From the NCBI GenBank assembly GCA_002429085.1, contig DIYR01000231.1, forward strand, positions 1 to 61,040: a stretch of DNA of 61,040 bases, read 5' to 3'. The notes below the pieces were generated by a model. That model saw only the letters and a program-made list of their open reading frames with translations, did not search any database and was not told the origin of the DNA. Source of the stretch: Flavobacteriales bacterium UBA6049. GTDB lineage: Bacteria > Bacteroidota > Bacteroidia > Flavobacteriales_G > Salibacteraceae. A program made the translations under genes and the position numbers. Every line of letters begins with the position of its first letter. Positions within the stretch are counted from its first letter, which is position 1. Shown here piece by piece: positions 8,451-18,022 of this stretch.

Positions 8451-10412
8451 TTGAGAGCCTTACTTTTATTTATCGCAGTGCTGTCGTTCTCAGCATATGG
8501 TCAGAAGCTTGAATTCAAACCAATTCCAGAATGGGTAAAACCGATTGATCCAGTTATTGAGTCTAAGTTCAATAAATATGACATCAACAACGGATCTTAT
8601 TATTCAGTGATAGATTATCAAATCCATCTTGACTTGGAAGCTGATTACACACATTTTGCAACCAAAATCACAAGTAACGCAGGTATAACAGAAGCCTCAG
8701 AATTAACATTCTCGTATGATACGAACTACCAACGTGTAGAATTCCATACACTCACAGTTTGGAGAAAAGGCAAACCAATAGACAGAATAAAGGAATTAGA
8801 GTTTGAATTTTTGAGTAACGAACAGAATTTAGATCAAGGAATATATACAGGTGCCGTAACTGCTTATAAGATTCTTGAAGATATAAGAGAAGGAGATATC
8901 ATTGAATTCGCCTATACGATAGTAGGCGATAATCCAATTTACAACGATCAACGTTTTCGTCTCTTGCCTTTAGAAAATACGAATCCATTAGATCATATAC
9001 ACATAAACATCCTCTATCCGAAAAATCAAGAATTCTATATGGGGTGCCAAGGGTGTGATGAAAAGAAAATAATTAAAACAGAACACACAGACTATAATCA
9101 AGTAGAGTTATCTAGAACAGATCTAGAGGCTAAAGAGCTAGAAGAGTCTTCTCCTAACTGGATTATCCCGTACGACTACTTCTACTTCTCAAGCACTAAT
9201 TCTTGGAAAGAAATAAACGATTGGGCTGTAGATGTTTTTTCGTTAAAAAACCAGCAGGATCTACAAAGTGTATTTGATGAAGTTTTGATTGGTAATGAAA
9301 CTGACGAAGAAAAAATAGATAAACTTCTAGATTTTGTTCAAAATGATATTAGATACATGGGAATTGAATCTGGAATAGGTAGCATAAAACCATTTAGTCC
9401 AGAAAAAGTAGTTAAGCAACGATTTGGTGACTGTAAGGATAAATCATTGTTGTTCGTTGAGTTAATGAGACAAATTGGAATTACCACCGCCTACCCTGCT
9501 CTTGTTAGCGCGAATATGTGGCATGGAGTAGATAGTATTACTCCAACTGGTTATTCATTTGATCATGTAATTGTATGTCTTGATTATAAAGGAGATCGAT
9601 ATTGGATAGACCCTACTATGACCAATCAAGGAGGTTCTTTTAAACAAAAAATGATCACCAATTTCGGGCTAGCTTTACCAATATCGGAGGGAAATGAATC
9701 CTTATCTGAAATGAACATAAATGATACTATTTCTAGAACTTACGTTGAAGAGCACTTAGAATCTAACAGCTTTCAAGACCCTATAAAACTTACTGTCACC
9801 TCCACTCTTTATGGCATGAATGCAGAATATTTCAGATCTATTTTAGAATATTATTCTTTAAAAGAGGCGTCTGAACAGCTCAAAGGGCTTTACACAAACC
9901 TTTTCCCAACAATAATGGTAAGTGAGCGTATCAAAATCATTGATGATTTAGATAGCAATAAAATGGTAATTGTAGAACAATACGAAATCCCAAATGCATG
10001 GAGAGAAGATGATGGAATCATAGGAAAGGTACATTTAATTCAATACGAACCTATTCCTCTATATGGTTATGTGTCTTATTTGACATGTGAAAAGAAAGAA
10101 CTTCCTGTTCAACTTGGATATCCATCAAAATATGACCAAAAGACAAGTATTACTTTACCAAAAGACTTGGCTATTATGGAGAAAAATGATGAGTACGAAA
10201 ACGAAGGCTTCTTGTATTCATCAAAAATGATTGAAAAATCTGGAAATGAAATAGAACTGAAATATCACTACGAAATCAAACAGTCTTCAATTACTCCAAA
10301 AGAGTACCAACAATTTTGTTTAGACATGAACGCCTTACTTTATGATCTTCCTGTAAAGATTACTTTCTCAAAAGATTTTAACCAGCCAAAAGGGCGTAAA
10401 ATAAACAGGTAA
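8451..10412 (+). CDS. Secreted DUF3857/transglutaminase-domain protein
   Basis: The start is TTG at 8451; the frame has a stop at 8415 and no ATG in between, and the TTG gives a good signal peptide (MRALLLFIAVLSFSAYGQ). Residues ~40-230 match DUF3857. Residues ~280-400 are a transglutaminase-like core with the catalytic triad visible: Cys328 in RFGDCKDKS, His372 in SFDHVIV and Asp387 in WIDPTM. The remaining ~250 residues are β-rich, like the DUF2569/DUF3858 tail of related proteins. Such proteins are common in Bacteroidota and are thought to work in the periplasm or at the cell surface; the substrate is unknown. It stands alone between a divergent transporter gene and a large T9SS gene. Confidence 0.85.
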   Translation: MRALLLFIAVLSFSAYGQKLEFKPIPEWVKPIDPVIESKFNKYDINNGSYYSVIDYQIHLDLEADYTHFATKITSNAGITEASELTFSYDTNYQRVEFHTLTVWRKGKPIDRIKELEFEFLSNEQNLDQGIYTGAVTAYKILEDIREGDIIEFAYTIVGDNPIYNDQRFRLLPLENTNPLDHIHINILYPKNQEFYMGCQGCDEKKIIKTEHTDYNQVELSRTDLEAKELEESSPNWIIPYDYFYFSSTNSWKEINDWAVDVFSLKNQQDLQSVFDEVLIGNETDEEKIDKLLDFVQNDIRYMGIESGIGSIKPFSPEKVVKQRFGDCKDKSLLFVELMRQIGITTAYPALVSANMWHGVDSITPTGYSFDHVIVCLDYKGDRYWIDPTMTNQGGSFKQKMITNFGLALPISEGNESLSEMNINDTISRTYVEEHLESNSFQDPIKLTVTSTLYGMNAEYFRSILEYYSLKEASEQLKGLYTNLFPTIMVSERIKIIDDLDSNKMVIVEQYEIPNAWREDDGIIGKVHLIQYEPIPLYGYVSYLTCEKKELPVQLGYPSKYDQKTSITLPKDLAIMEKNDEYENEGFLYSSKMIEKSGNEIELKYHYEIKQSSITPKEYQQFCLDMNALLYDLPVKITFSKDFNQPKGRKINR

Positions 10413-10565
10413 GAACCTAATCTTAATTAAATAGGTGATTTTTAAGAGTGTAAGTTTAATTAATAAGCAACCCATTATAGAAGTTGCTCGTCTGACATAT
10501 AATATATTCGATTAACTTAGGTACAAATTAATCCTAACGACAGTCTGCTCCCGTATCATTTGTTT

Positions 10566-13500
10566 ATGCTTCGTACTCCCACAAATAATCAACGGAACGT
10601 TTTCTACAACAAATCGCTTTTCTATTCTCTTGTATTTTTCTTTGCAACTCTTCAAGTTCAATCTCAGCACTGGATTCAAAAAGCTGGTGGTTCTACCATT
10701 GATGAAGGTTATGCGACTTGTGTAGACAATCAAGGAAACACCTATACGACAGGGTACTTTACTGGAAACGCTACTTTCGGAAATATTATACTAACCTCAC
10801 AAGGAGCTACAGATATTTTTATTGCTAAAACGAATAATCAAGGTGATTATACTTGGGCTGTTAGTGCTGGTGGAACAGGTTCTGATAGAGGTTTGAACAT
10901 TTCTATTGATAATCAAGGGAATCCTCATATCACAGGTTATTTCTCTGGTACTGCAACCTTTGGAAATCAGCAAATTGTTTCGGCTGGAAATCAAGATGTT
11001 TTCATTGCTAAATATTCAACCTCTGGTAATTTCAATTGGGTGAAAAGTGCGGGAGGAACCTCTCCTGAAATTGGAAGTGGAATTACGATAGACAATTCAG
11101 GTAACGTTATTGCTACAGGTGAGTTTGCTGGAACTGCTTCGTTCGGCACTACAAGCTTAACAGCTTCTAGTGGTGTTACTAATACTTTCATTACAAAGTT
11201 AGATTCTACAGGCACATTTCAATGGACTAAGCATGGAAGTGGTTCTTTAGGTTCCAGAGGAATTGACGTTTCTTCAGATAATACTGGAAACATATATGCT
11301 ACAGGTCAATTTAGTGGCGATATTACTTTCGATAACCTCCATTCCAATACCATGTATAATGCTATTTTCTTGGTTAAATTGAACGGGCAAGGACAAGAAA
11401 CTTGGTTTCGATTGATAGGTGCTGGAACCTCAAATATTGCCAATGCTATTGCTACAGATCAAGTCGGAAATGCATACATCACAGGAGAGTTCACCGGGAG
11501 TCTCACTTTTTTTGGAGTCAATCCAAACTTTGTACTAAATAACTCTTACTCTAATAAAGTGTTTGTAGCTAAGTATCTTGCTTCAGGTAATCTTGATTGG
11601 GCTACTGCACTTGGATCAGAAAACCTTGTTTCTGCCTCAGACATTCAGGTTAGCAATATTGGAGAAGCTGCTATTATTGGAGCATTCGAGTGCACATTTG
11701 GCGAGCTCAGTACAACATATGGTTCTGGGACTTTCAATTCTATTGGCTATAAAGACATCTACATCAGTAAGTTCACAATGAACGGCAATCATGATTACAG
11801 CCGCAATCTTGGTAGCAGAAAAGAAGATTATGGAAGAGGATTAGCAATAGATAACGGTGGGTTAATTCATATTACTGGAGGGTTTAATTCGGATCTAATC
11901 ACTCCTATTTCCAGTAATTTCTCAGCATCAAACCTTTCACTATGGAATTTGATTGGATGTGGCTCGAATAACGGATATTGTAGTGATGCCGATTACGGTT
12001 CATTTGTTAATGTTCCAAATGGAGGCAATACTGATATTCTCATTGCAAATTGTATAGATCCAAGTAGAGAACCCTTTGATTTTTATCTCCGTAATGGTTC
12101 TGGCTGTTCCAGGTCGCAATACTGGGGATGTGCAGGAGCTCCCAATTGCGTGGATACATTAATAGCTTGCAATCTTGACACCATACGAAACATTTATAGC
12201 GTTTGTCAAGATGTATCCCCTTCCTTACCAACTGCTTGGACAGGGCCAGGTGCAGCTGTAGGTGACAAGTTTATTCCCCAAGATACAGGGTTAGTTCACA
12301 TGTCTGTAACAAGTGAAGATGGGTGTTATTCATACGAGGATTCTGTTTTTGTAATTCCACTTCCGCAACCATCGGCAGCAACTATAACAGATAGTAAAGG
12401 AATAAATATAAACACCAGCACTCCAGAAAACATATTCTTATGCATACCTGATACAGTAACTCTTACCGCTGGAAATGTAGGAAACAATCAATATTCATGG
12501 AAAGGTCCAGGACTTCCTGTAGGAGGCATCTCTAACCCTAGTATTGTTGTAGATCAATTAGGGATTTATGAATTAGTTGTCAGTGATTCTAACGGTTGCG
12601 AAATGATCACAGTAATTAACGTTTTCTTTCATCCTCCTTTGCCTCCATTTGATTTAGAACTTGCAATAGCAGCTGACTCATTTCAAATATGTGAAGGTGA
12701 CTTGATTGATATGTGGCTCTACGATAGTGTTTCTAATCCAGCTGGAAATCAAGCATGCTTAGGTAGTGCAACAACATTTAATTTTTCAAGCGATTGGTTA
12801 ATTACTCCAACACCAACTCTCTTTTATTCTACGTGTGAAACATTTGGTTACCTGTATGCTGACACAACTGGATGGTATGACATCGATATAATTGGGATAC
12901 GCGCAAATGCTTGTGACACAGATACTCACATAGTTTCAAAAAGTATTTACATAGAAGTAACACCACTACCTGTTATTCCTCCTTATTCTGTTTCAATAAC
13001 TGGTAGTGAATCTATTTGTCCGAACGATACAGCACTATTAGTTGCTACAGGCAGTACTCAATACTACTGGATAGGTCCTGGTGTGTTGGGGAATACAAAT
13101 GATAGTGTTTACATCACGCAACCTGGCTTATATACGGCTATCTCAACAATTACAGTAGGCGGAGGTGCTGGTTGCTCAAGCACAGCTACAGAGTTTGACA
13201 CCATTTTAGTTGAAGTAAAAGAACAACCCACTATTTCAACGAATTCCTTACTAATTTGTCCAAGCGATTCTGTCTTAATAGATTGTTCTGCCAATGAAGG
13301 TGAATTTCTTTGGGTTGGGCCAAATGGAACTATTCTAGGAGATTCATCATTTTACGCCTCTGTTGCTGGGCAATATTACTGTGTTGTAAATGATAGTGAT
13401 AGTTGCGACCTGGTATCGAACACCATTGTTTTATCGCAATACGCAACGCCTCAATTAGCGACTCTTGTAGATCCTTATATCTGTGATGGCGACTCTGTAG

Positions 13501-14837
13501 AGATAAGCGTTATTACAAACGACAGTAGTATCATTGATTGGCTTCCTCCCTTATCTGGATCGTCTACAACCCAAGTTATTTATCAACCAGGCACCTATTC
13601 ATGTAACATTATTTCTTGTGGGATAACGACTACGGCTTCTATTGAGATTTTGCCTTCTTTACCAGAAGCCATCATTCAGCAAGAAATACCTCTTTGCAAA
13701 GGAGAATCAACAACACTTACTGGGAATTCGGGAATGGGAAGTTATTCGTGGTGGCCAACTGGAGAAACTTCATCTTCAATTACCGTTAACTCACCAGGAA
13801 GCTACGTTCTTTCAATTACCGACACGAACGATTGTCCAGCCATTTCAGACACCATAGAAATCATTGAATTCGAGGTGATTTCGGAGATATTCAATTCAGA
13901 CGATTCGGTATTATGCTATGGTGATTCTATTACTTTAGAAGCTCCATTAGGTTTTGTTGAATATGAGTGGTTACCTGGAAATGAGCAATCTCAAAGCATC
14001 GTTATAGATTCATCTGGATCATTTACTCTACACCTTACTGATACGAATGGTTGTAAAGGACAGTCTGATGCCTATCAAGTATTTATGCCTGACACGGTTG
14101 TAAACATAAACGTAGACGGTAATCTCTTAATTTGTGAAGGAGATTCAACCATACTAACTAGTATAGAACTCGATAAACAAACGTATACTTGGTTACCAAC
14201 TAATTTTTCAGGTAGTAGCTATACTGTTTTTGAATCTGGTTTTTACCACCTCACTACAATCGATTCGTTTGGCTGTTATGCTGCGTCTGATACTGTTGAG
14301 CTTATTGTAGAACGTAATGATCTCGTTTCTCCTACCTCTACTGATACTGTTACCTGTGCTCATGAGTTAATTACACTTTTTGCTAATGCACCTTTAGGTG
14401 AAATCACATGGCACACGAGTATCAATGGACAACAAGTAGAAGAAGGAGATAGCTACACCATTCCAGACCCACTTGAATCAACTACATATTATGTGAAAGC
14501 ATCTAGATCTGTTTGCTCATCTGATTATATCCCTGTACTACTTAATGTAAAAGATTGCGATAACCTATCAGCGCCTAATGTATTTACACCAAACGGTGAC
14601 GGAGTTAACGATCGACTTAAATTCTATATTGAAGAAGCTACATGCTACAAGCTAACCGTCTATAACAGATGGGGTATGAAACTTTATGAAAGTGAACAAA
14701 TGGACGAAGGTTGGGATGGAACCAACCAAAACAACGGAAAGCAAGTAGTAAATGGAACATACTACTACATCGTTGAGTATTGTAAATACGACCATAGTCA
14801 ACATGCTAAAACAGGCTATGTGAGTGTATTAAAATAA
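10566..14837 (+). CDS. Giant adhesin-like protein: SBBP propeller, Ig-like repeats, T9SS type B C-terminus
   Basis: The ATG at 10566 is preferred over the TTG at 10560; it gives 1423 residues with a signal peptide ending near LQVQSQ. Residues ~40-450 hold SBBP-type propeller repeats (KAGGSTIDEGYATCVDNQGNTYTTG and similar, each with a D..GN.Y.TG.F.G...FG core). A Cys-rich linker follows (CGSNNGYC, CSRSQYWGCAGAPNC). At least eight Ig/PKD-like repeats come next, each opening with a cysteine box such as LCKGEST, LCYGDSI or ICEGDST and ending in GCY or DC before the next strand. The last ~85 residues (NVFTPNGDGVNDRLKFYIEE, YNRWG, GWDGTNQNNGK) are the gliding-motility-associated C-terminal domain, a T9SS type B signal. 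Likely a surface adhesin; partner unknown. Confidence 0.9.
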   Translation: MLRTPTNNQRNVFYNKSLFYSLVFFFATLQVQSQHWIQKAGGSTIDEGYATCVDNQGNTYTTGYFTGNATFGNIILTSQGATDIFIAKTNNQGDYTWAVSAGGTGSDRGLNISIDNQGNPHITGYFSGTATFGNQQIVSAGNQDVFIAKYSTSGNFNWVKSAGGTSPEIGSGITIDNSGNVIATGEFAGTASFGTTSLTASSGVTNTFITKLDSTGTFQWTKHGSGSLGSRGIDVSSDNTGNIYATGQFSGDITFDNLHSNTMYNAIFLVKLNGQGQETWFRLIGAGTSNIANAIATDQVGNAYITGEFTGSLTFFGVNPNFVLNNSYSNKVFVAKYLASGNLDWATALGSENLVSASDIQVSNIGEAAIIGAFECTFGELSTTYGSGTFNSIGYKDIYISKFTMNGNHDYSRNLGSRKEDYGRGLAIDNGGLIHITGGFNSDLITPISSNFSASNLSLWNLIGCGSNNGYCSDADYGSFVNVPNGGNTDILIANCIDPSREPFDFYLRNGSGCSRSQYWGCAGAPNCVDTLIACNLDTIRNIYSVCQDVSPSLPTAWTGPGAAVGDKFIPQDTGLVHMSVTSEDGCYSYEDSVFVIPLPQPSAATITDSKGININTSTPENIFLCIPDTVTLTAGNVGNNQYSWKGPGLPVGGISNPSIVVDQLGIYELVVSDSNGCEMITVINVFFHPPLPPFDLELAIAADSFQICEGDLIDMWLYDSVSNPAGNQACLGSATTFNFSSDWLITPTPTLFYSTCETFGYLYADTTGWYDIDIIGIRANACDTDTHIVSKSIYIEVTPLPVIPPYSVSITGSESICPNDTALLVATGSTQYYWIGPGVLGNTNDSVYITQPGLYTAISTITVGGGAGCSSTATEFDTILVEVKEQPTISTNSLLICPSDSVLIDCSANEGEFLWVGPNGTILGDSSFYASVAGQYYCVVNDSDSCDLVSNTIVLSQYATPQLATLVDPYICDGDSVEISVITNDSSIIDWLPPLSGSSTTQVIYQPGTYSCNIISCGITTTASIEILPSLPEAIIQQEIPLCKGESTTLTGNSGMGSYSWWPTGETSSSITVNSPGSYVLSITDTNDCPAISDTIEIIEFEVISEIFNSDDSVLCYGDSITLEAPLGFVEYEWLPGNEQSQSIVIDSSGSFTLHLTDTNGCKGQSDAYQVFMPDTVVNINVDGNLLICEGDSTILTSIELDKQTYTWLPTNFSGSSYTVFESGFYHLTTIDSFGCYAASDTVELIVERNDLVSPTSTDTVTCAHELITLFANAPLGEITWHTSINGQQVEEGDSYTIPDPLESTTYYVKASRSVCSSDYIPVLLNVKDCDNLSAPNVFTPNGDGVNDRLKFYIEEATCYKLTVYNRWGMKLYESEQMDEGWDGTNQNNGKQVVNGTYYYIVEYCKYDHSQHAKTGYVSVLK

Positions 14838-14914
14838 CCTCTTCCCATAGTGTCTATATCCATTTTCAGTGTATTTTTCTGAACTCAATTAACACAGTAT
14901 CAATTATCACATCT

Positions 14915-15385
14915 ATGGACAATCAGACTACTATTTTAGATGAATCATTAAGTAATGAAACTCTTGGAAATCACAACATTGCTCCGGCAGGTAAAAGATT
15001 CATCAACTACCTATTAGATACCATCATTATTTACCTTGTACAATCTACACTATCAGGAGTTTTAATTGCGAATAGCGATTTAGGAAACGTTCAAGACACG
15101 TCCGCTTCGTTTGGCATCATCATTCAATACTACGCTATTGGCTTCGCTTGTTTCTTCTTGTATTTTGTGATTTGTGAGGTTGCATTCAAGGGTAAAACCA
15201 TTGGAAAAATGGCATCGAGAACTGCAGTAGTCTCTATGGATGGAACACCACCCAGTGTTAGTCAAGTTCTTATTAGAACAATTTGCAGAATTATACCATT
15301 TGAGTTCATTTCCGTATGGACTAACAATGGTGTAATGTGGCATGACTCTCTTGCAAAAACTAGAGTTGTAAGAATTAACGAGTAA
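14915..15385 (+). CDS. RDD family membrane protein (156 aa)
   Basis: A short integral membrane protein with the RDD signature: AGKRFINYLLDTIIIYLV near the N-terminus, a second hydrophobic stretch ending FVICEVAFKGKTIGKMASRTAVVS, and the closing IIPFEFISVW and WHDSLAKTRVV boxes. RDD proteins are small membrane proteins of mostly unknown role; a few act as ion antiporters. The gene is convergent with, and overlaps by 11 nt, a second RDD gene on the other strand. Start: ATG at 14915. A TATTTTTC about 45 nt upstream is a near match to the -7 box. Confidence 0.88.
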   Translation: MDNQTTILDESLSNETLGNHNIAPAGKRFINYLLDTIIIYLVQSTLSGVLIANSDLGNVQDTSASFGIIIQYYAIGFACFFLYFVICEVAFKGKTIGKMASRTAVVSMDGTPPSVSQVLIRTICRIIPFEFISVWTNNGVMWHDSLAKTRVVRINE

Positions 15386-16100
15386 GCGCTATATAATCTT
15401 TCATTAACTGTTTTAAGAAAGCCTCTGTTTGTGGAGGCTTTTCTATTTTTAGCTCTCTTGCGAGTCCCATTGCTAATGTCTCGGTGGCGTCTACATGACC
15501 TTGATTTTTATATTTCTTACCTCTACTAATGGTTTCACTCAATAAAAATATTTGCTCTTCTGATAGATGTAAGACTTGCGGAAACACAGGGGTATAATTC
15601 TTTAACTCAGATAGTCCTTGTAAACGCTTTAACGATACACGCAAATTCTTTGTACGAATAACAGTTGTATCGGCCAGCATATCTCCTATGCGTTGGCTTC
15701 TTGGTGAAGCGCCAATTGCTATTACTGCTAATGCTCCTCCAGATAAATAGATGTCTATCCATCTAAACATCCATCTAGTTAAAAAATCATAAGTAGAAAC
15801 CTCTTTGCCATCTACTCTTATAACCTTGATCCCAAGCATCATTTTCCCAATAGATCTGCCATCATTCAATAATTCGAAAGCCAATGAGTAAAAAACAACG
15901 ATAGGAATCAAAACAGCTAACCTAAGTGCTTCGGTAATTGATGGCTTAAACCCCATCAATTCTAAAGATATAGAGGCCAATCCCACAAATATTGATAGCA
16001 GAATAAAGTCAATAATAAAACTACCGATTCGTTCAATAGGTGAAGCTACTTCGTAACGTAGGTTTATTCCTTGAGTATTTTCAAATTCAAGTATTTTCAT
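15375..16100 (-). CDS. RDD family membrane protein with C-terminal extension
   Basis: I choose the ATG at 16098-16100 (MKILEFENTQGINLRYEVAS), which matches the usual start of RDD proteins next to SpoIIM genes, over a GTG 39 nt upstream at 16139. The frame encodes 241 residues. The RDD core is IERIGSFIIDFILLSIFVG, AFELLNDGRSIGKMMLGIKVI and RSQRIGDMLADTTVIR, with about three membrane segments. A soluble ~85-residue tail (LSEEQIFLLSETISRGK...) is typical of the RDD partner in this conserved cluster. The gene diverges from the SpoIIM gene and shares its promoter region; it is the probable partner of that operon. Molecular role unknown. Confidence 0.9.
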   Translation of the reverse strand: MKILEFENTQGINLRYEVASPIERIGSFIIDFILLSIFVGLASISLELMGFKPSITEALRLAVLIPIVVFYSLAFELLNDGRSIGKMMLGIKVIRVDGKEVSTYDFLTRWMFRWIDIYLSGGALAVIAIGASPRSQRIGDMLADTTVIRTKNLRVSLKRLQGLSELKNYTPVFPQVLHLSEEQIFLLSETISRGKKYKNQGHVDATETLAMGLARELKIEKPPQTEAFLKQLMKDYIALTR

Positions 16101-16156
16101 AATCTTGTCGCGGAAAGACAAATCTAACTTTTCAATCACAACCTAATACATAACCA
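16101..16156. promoter_or_regulatory. Overlapping divergent promoters, RDD / SpoIIM operon
   Basis: On the minus strand TAGATTTG (16126-16119) is a perfect TAnnTTTG -7 box, 19 nt upstream of the RDD ATG. On the plus strand, TTG at 16105-16107, a 17-nt spacer and TAACTTTT from 16125 form a near match that would serve the TTG-started SpoIIM gene. The two -7 boxes share the same TA, so only one polymerase could bind at a time. Confidence 0.55.
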
Positions 16157-18022
16157 TTGAAAGAATCAAAATTTATTGAGGATAACGAATCCAAATGGCA
16201 GGAATTTGAGCGAGAACTCGACTCTAATTCTATGAACCCAGTAAATGTTACACGATTCTATGTTGACATAATTGATGATTTATCATTTGCCAGGACTCAC
16301 TACCCTAACCGCTTGGTAAGATCTTATCTTAATGGTATTTCTCAAATACTCTCTCTTAAGATTCACCGATCTGGACTATCCAATAGATCTAACTTCATTA
16401 AGTTTTGGAAAGTAGATCTTCCTTTAACAATCTATGAGCATAGGAGTATATTACTACTCACAACCATTATATTTTTCGCAGCCGCATTAATCGGAGCTTT
16501 TTCAACGTATTATAATCCAGATTTTCCGATTCAAATATTAGGGCAAAACTATGTGGATACCACTATCGAAAACATTGAAAAAGGTGATCCCATGGCCATC
16601 TACAAAGATCCTGATGAGCTAAACATGTTTTTGGGTATTACAATCAACAACCTATTTGTTTCGGCATACACATACATCAGCAGTTTGGTTCTTGGAATAG
16701 GAACCATTATTGCTATGCTCAACAACGGAGTCATGTTGGGATGCTTCTTATTTTTCTTTGTAGAAAGGGGCCTCACAGTAGAGTCTTTTTTAACGATCTG
16801 GCAACACGGTGTCATCGAAATCTTCTCTATTCTGCTTGCTGGTACTGCAGGACTGATTTTAGCCAAAGGAATCATTTTTCCAGGCTCTTATTCACGATTA
16901 GATGCCTTTCGAATAGCTGGCAGAAAAAGTATCGTTATCATGCTTGGCTTAATGCCACTCTTAGTGTTTTCTGGTGCCATTGAAGGTTTCTTAACTAGGC
17001 ATACTGATTTGCCAGATATCGTACGACTACTTTCTATTTTAATGAGTTTATCGTTTATAGGTCTGTACTTTATTTGGTATCCCAGATACGTTGCAAAAAG
17101 TGCTCTATCTACTAAACAAACTGATTTCCAAACTCGAATTGAACCTATATCTATTCCAGTATTTCATAAAGATGCCATTTCTGCCAAGTTTAGTATTGTA
17201 TGGGAAGCCATAAAGCTCGTTTCAACCTATAAAAAGAAGGTAGCCATTTTCACAAGTATGGTGGTTTCACTTTCTATTATTCTTGTATTCTCTGAAGAGT
17301 ATTTAGACGAAGTAATCTTTTTATCTGACAAAACTTACTATAGAAAGCTTCATAGCAGCATAGACTACCTTATACTCACTTCATGGGATTACATGTTAGT
17401 AATTATTGGGTTCATTGCTGTTTCTTCTGCATCCTACTTAAGTTCAAGTATTATAGCTAAAGATCTAAAACTAATGGACAGTTTTAAATTAGTTCCTCAA
17501 CTAGTTTTTTCCATTATAACAGCTGTAGTTTTCATGCTACTATCTGAGAATGATTTTACAGCTTTATTAGTTTTCTTTGCAATGCCCATTTGCTTGTATT
17601 ACTCTATGTATTCAATGGTGGAGCAACCCGGTATTTCTAACCCATTCAATCTTGTCTTTTCTAAACATATCTTTATTAGAGTAATTGGTTATGCTGCTCT
17701 CTCATATTTTGCTCTTACATTCTCGTCTAATATTGTTCAGCTACTAATCTCTAATTTCCTTTCATCTGTTTTAGTATCGCTATTAGGTATGGATTCAACT
17801 GGGAGTATCTACGCTATTATCATTGACATATTGGTATTTTCATTATCATACTTGTTTCTGCTAATCACCATGCTATTTGCCCAACTTGAATTCTTTACTC
17901 TTCAAGAAATAAAACATGCAACCAACTTAAATAATCGCATTGTAACTGCCTTCGGAACCAATCAAACAGATACAGATAAAACAGGGATTTTGTCACTGAA
18001 TAACATCAATTCGAAAAGTTAA
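16157..18022 (+). CDS. SpoIIM (DUF95)-family membrane protein, double-length
   Basis: The start is TTG at 16157; the family's typical opening (MKESKFIEDNESKWQEFEREL) begins there and no ATG is available before residue 27. Residues ~1-320 are the SpoIIM-type domain: a soluble N-terminal part, then membrane segments with NNLFVSAYTYISSLVLGIGTIIAMLNNGVMLG, WQHGVIEIFSILLAGTAGL and a loop ending in WYPRYVAK. The usual protein ends here at 320-330 residues. This one continues for ~290 residues with at least six more hydrophobic segments, which looks like a fusion to a second polytopic domain. It heads a compact operon with DUF4129, DUF4350, MoxR and DUF58 genes. In non-sporulating bacteria the role is unknown; a membrane complex driven by the MoxR ATPase is the usual proposal. 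Confidence 0.87.
   Translation: MKESKFIEDNESKWQEFERELDSNSMNPVNVTRFYVDIIDDLSFARTHYPNRLVRSYLNGISQILSLKIHRSGLSNRSNFIKFWKVDLPLTIYEHRSILLLTTIIFFAAALIGAFSTYYNPDFPIQILGQNYVDTTIENIEKGDPMAIYKDPDELNMFLGITINNLFVSAYTYISSLVLGIGTIIAMLNNGVMLGCFLFFFVERGLTVESFLTIWQHGVIEIFSILLAGTAGLILAKGIIFPGSYSRLDAFRIAGRKSIVIMLGLMPLLVFSGAIEGFLTRHTDLPDIVRLLSILMSLSFIGLYFIWYPRYVAKSALSTKQTDFQTRIEPISIPVFHKDAISAKFSIVWEAIKLVSTYKKKVAIFTSMVVSLSIILVFSEEYLDEVIFLSDKTYYRKLHSSIDYLILTSWDYMLVIIGFIAVSSASYLSSSIIAKDLKLMDSFKLVPQLVFSIITAVVFMLLSENDFTALLVFFAMPICLYYSMYSMVEQPGISNPFNLVFSKHIFIRVIGYAALSYFALTFSSNIVQLLISNFLSSVLVSLLGMDSTGSIYAIIIDILVFSLSYLFLLITMLFAQLEFFTLQEIKHATNLNNRIVTAFGTNQTDTDKTGILSLNNINSKS

Noticed and set aside
10466..10488. Weak hairpin (agcaac / gttgct) after the transglutaminase gene
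   Set aside because: Only 6 bp, with an 11-nt loop and no T run; not a convincing terminator.
10560..10565. TTG start for the T9SS type B protein
   Set aside because: The ATG two codons later gives the same signal peptide with a standard start.
16101..16139. GTG start for the second RDD gene
   Set aside because: The family N-terminus begins at the ATG at 16100, and a perfect -7 box would otherwise lie inside the coding region.
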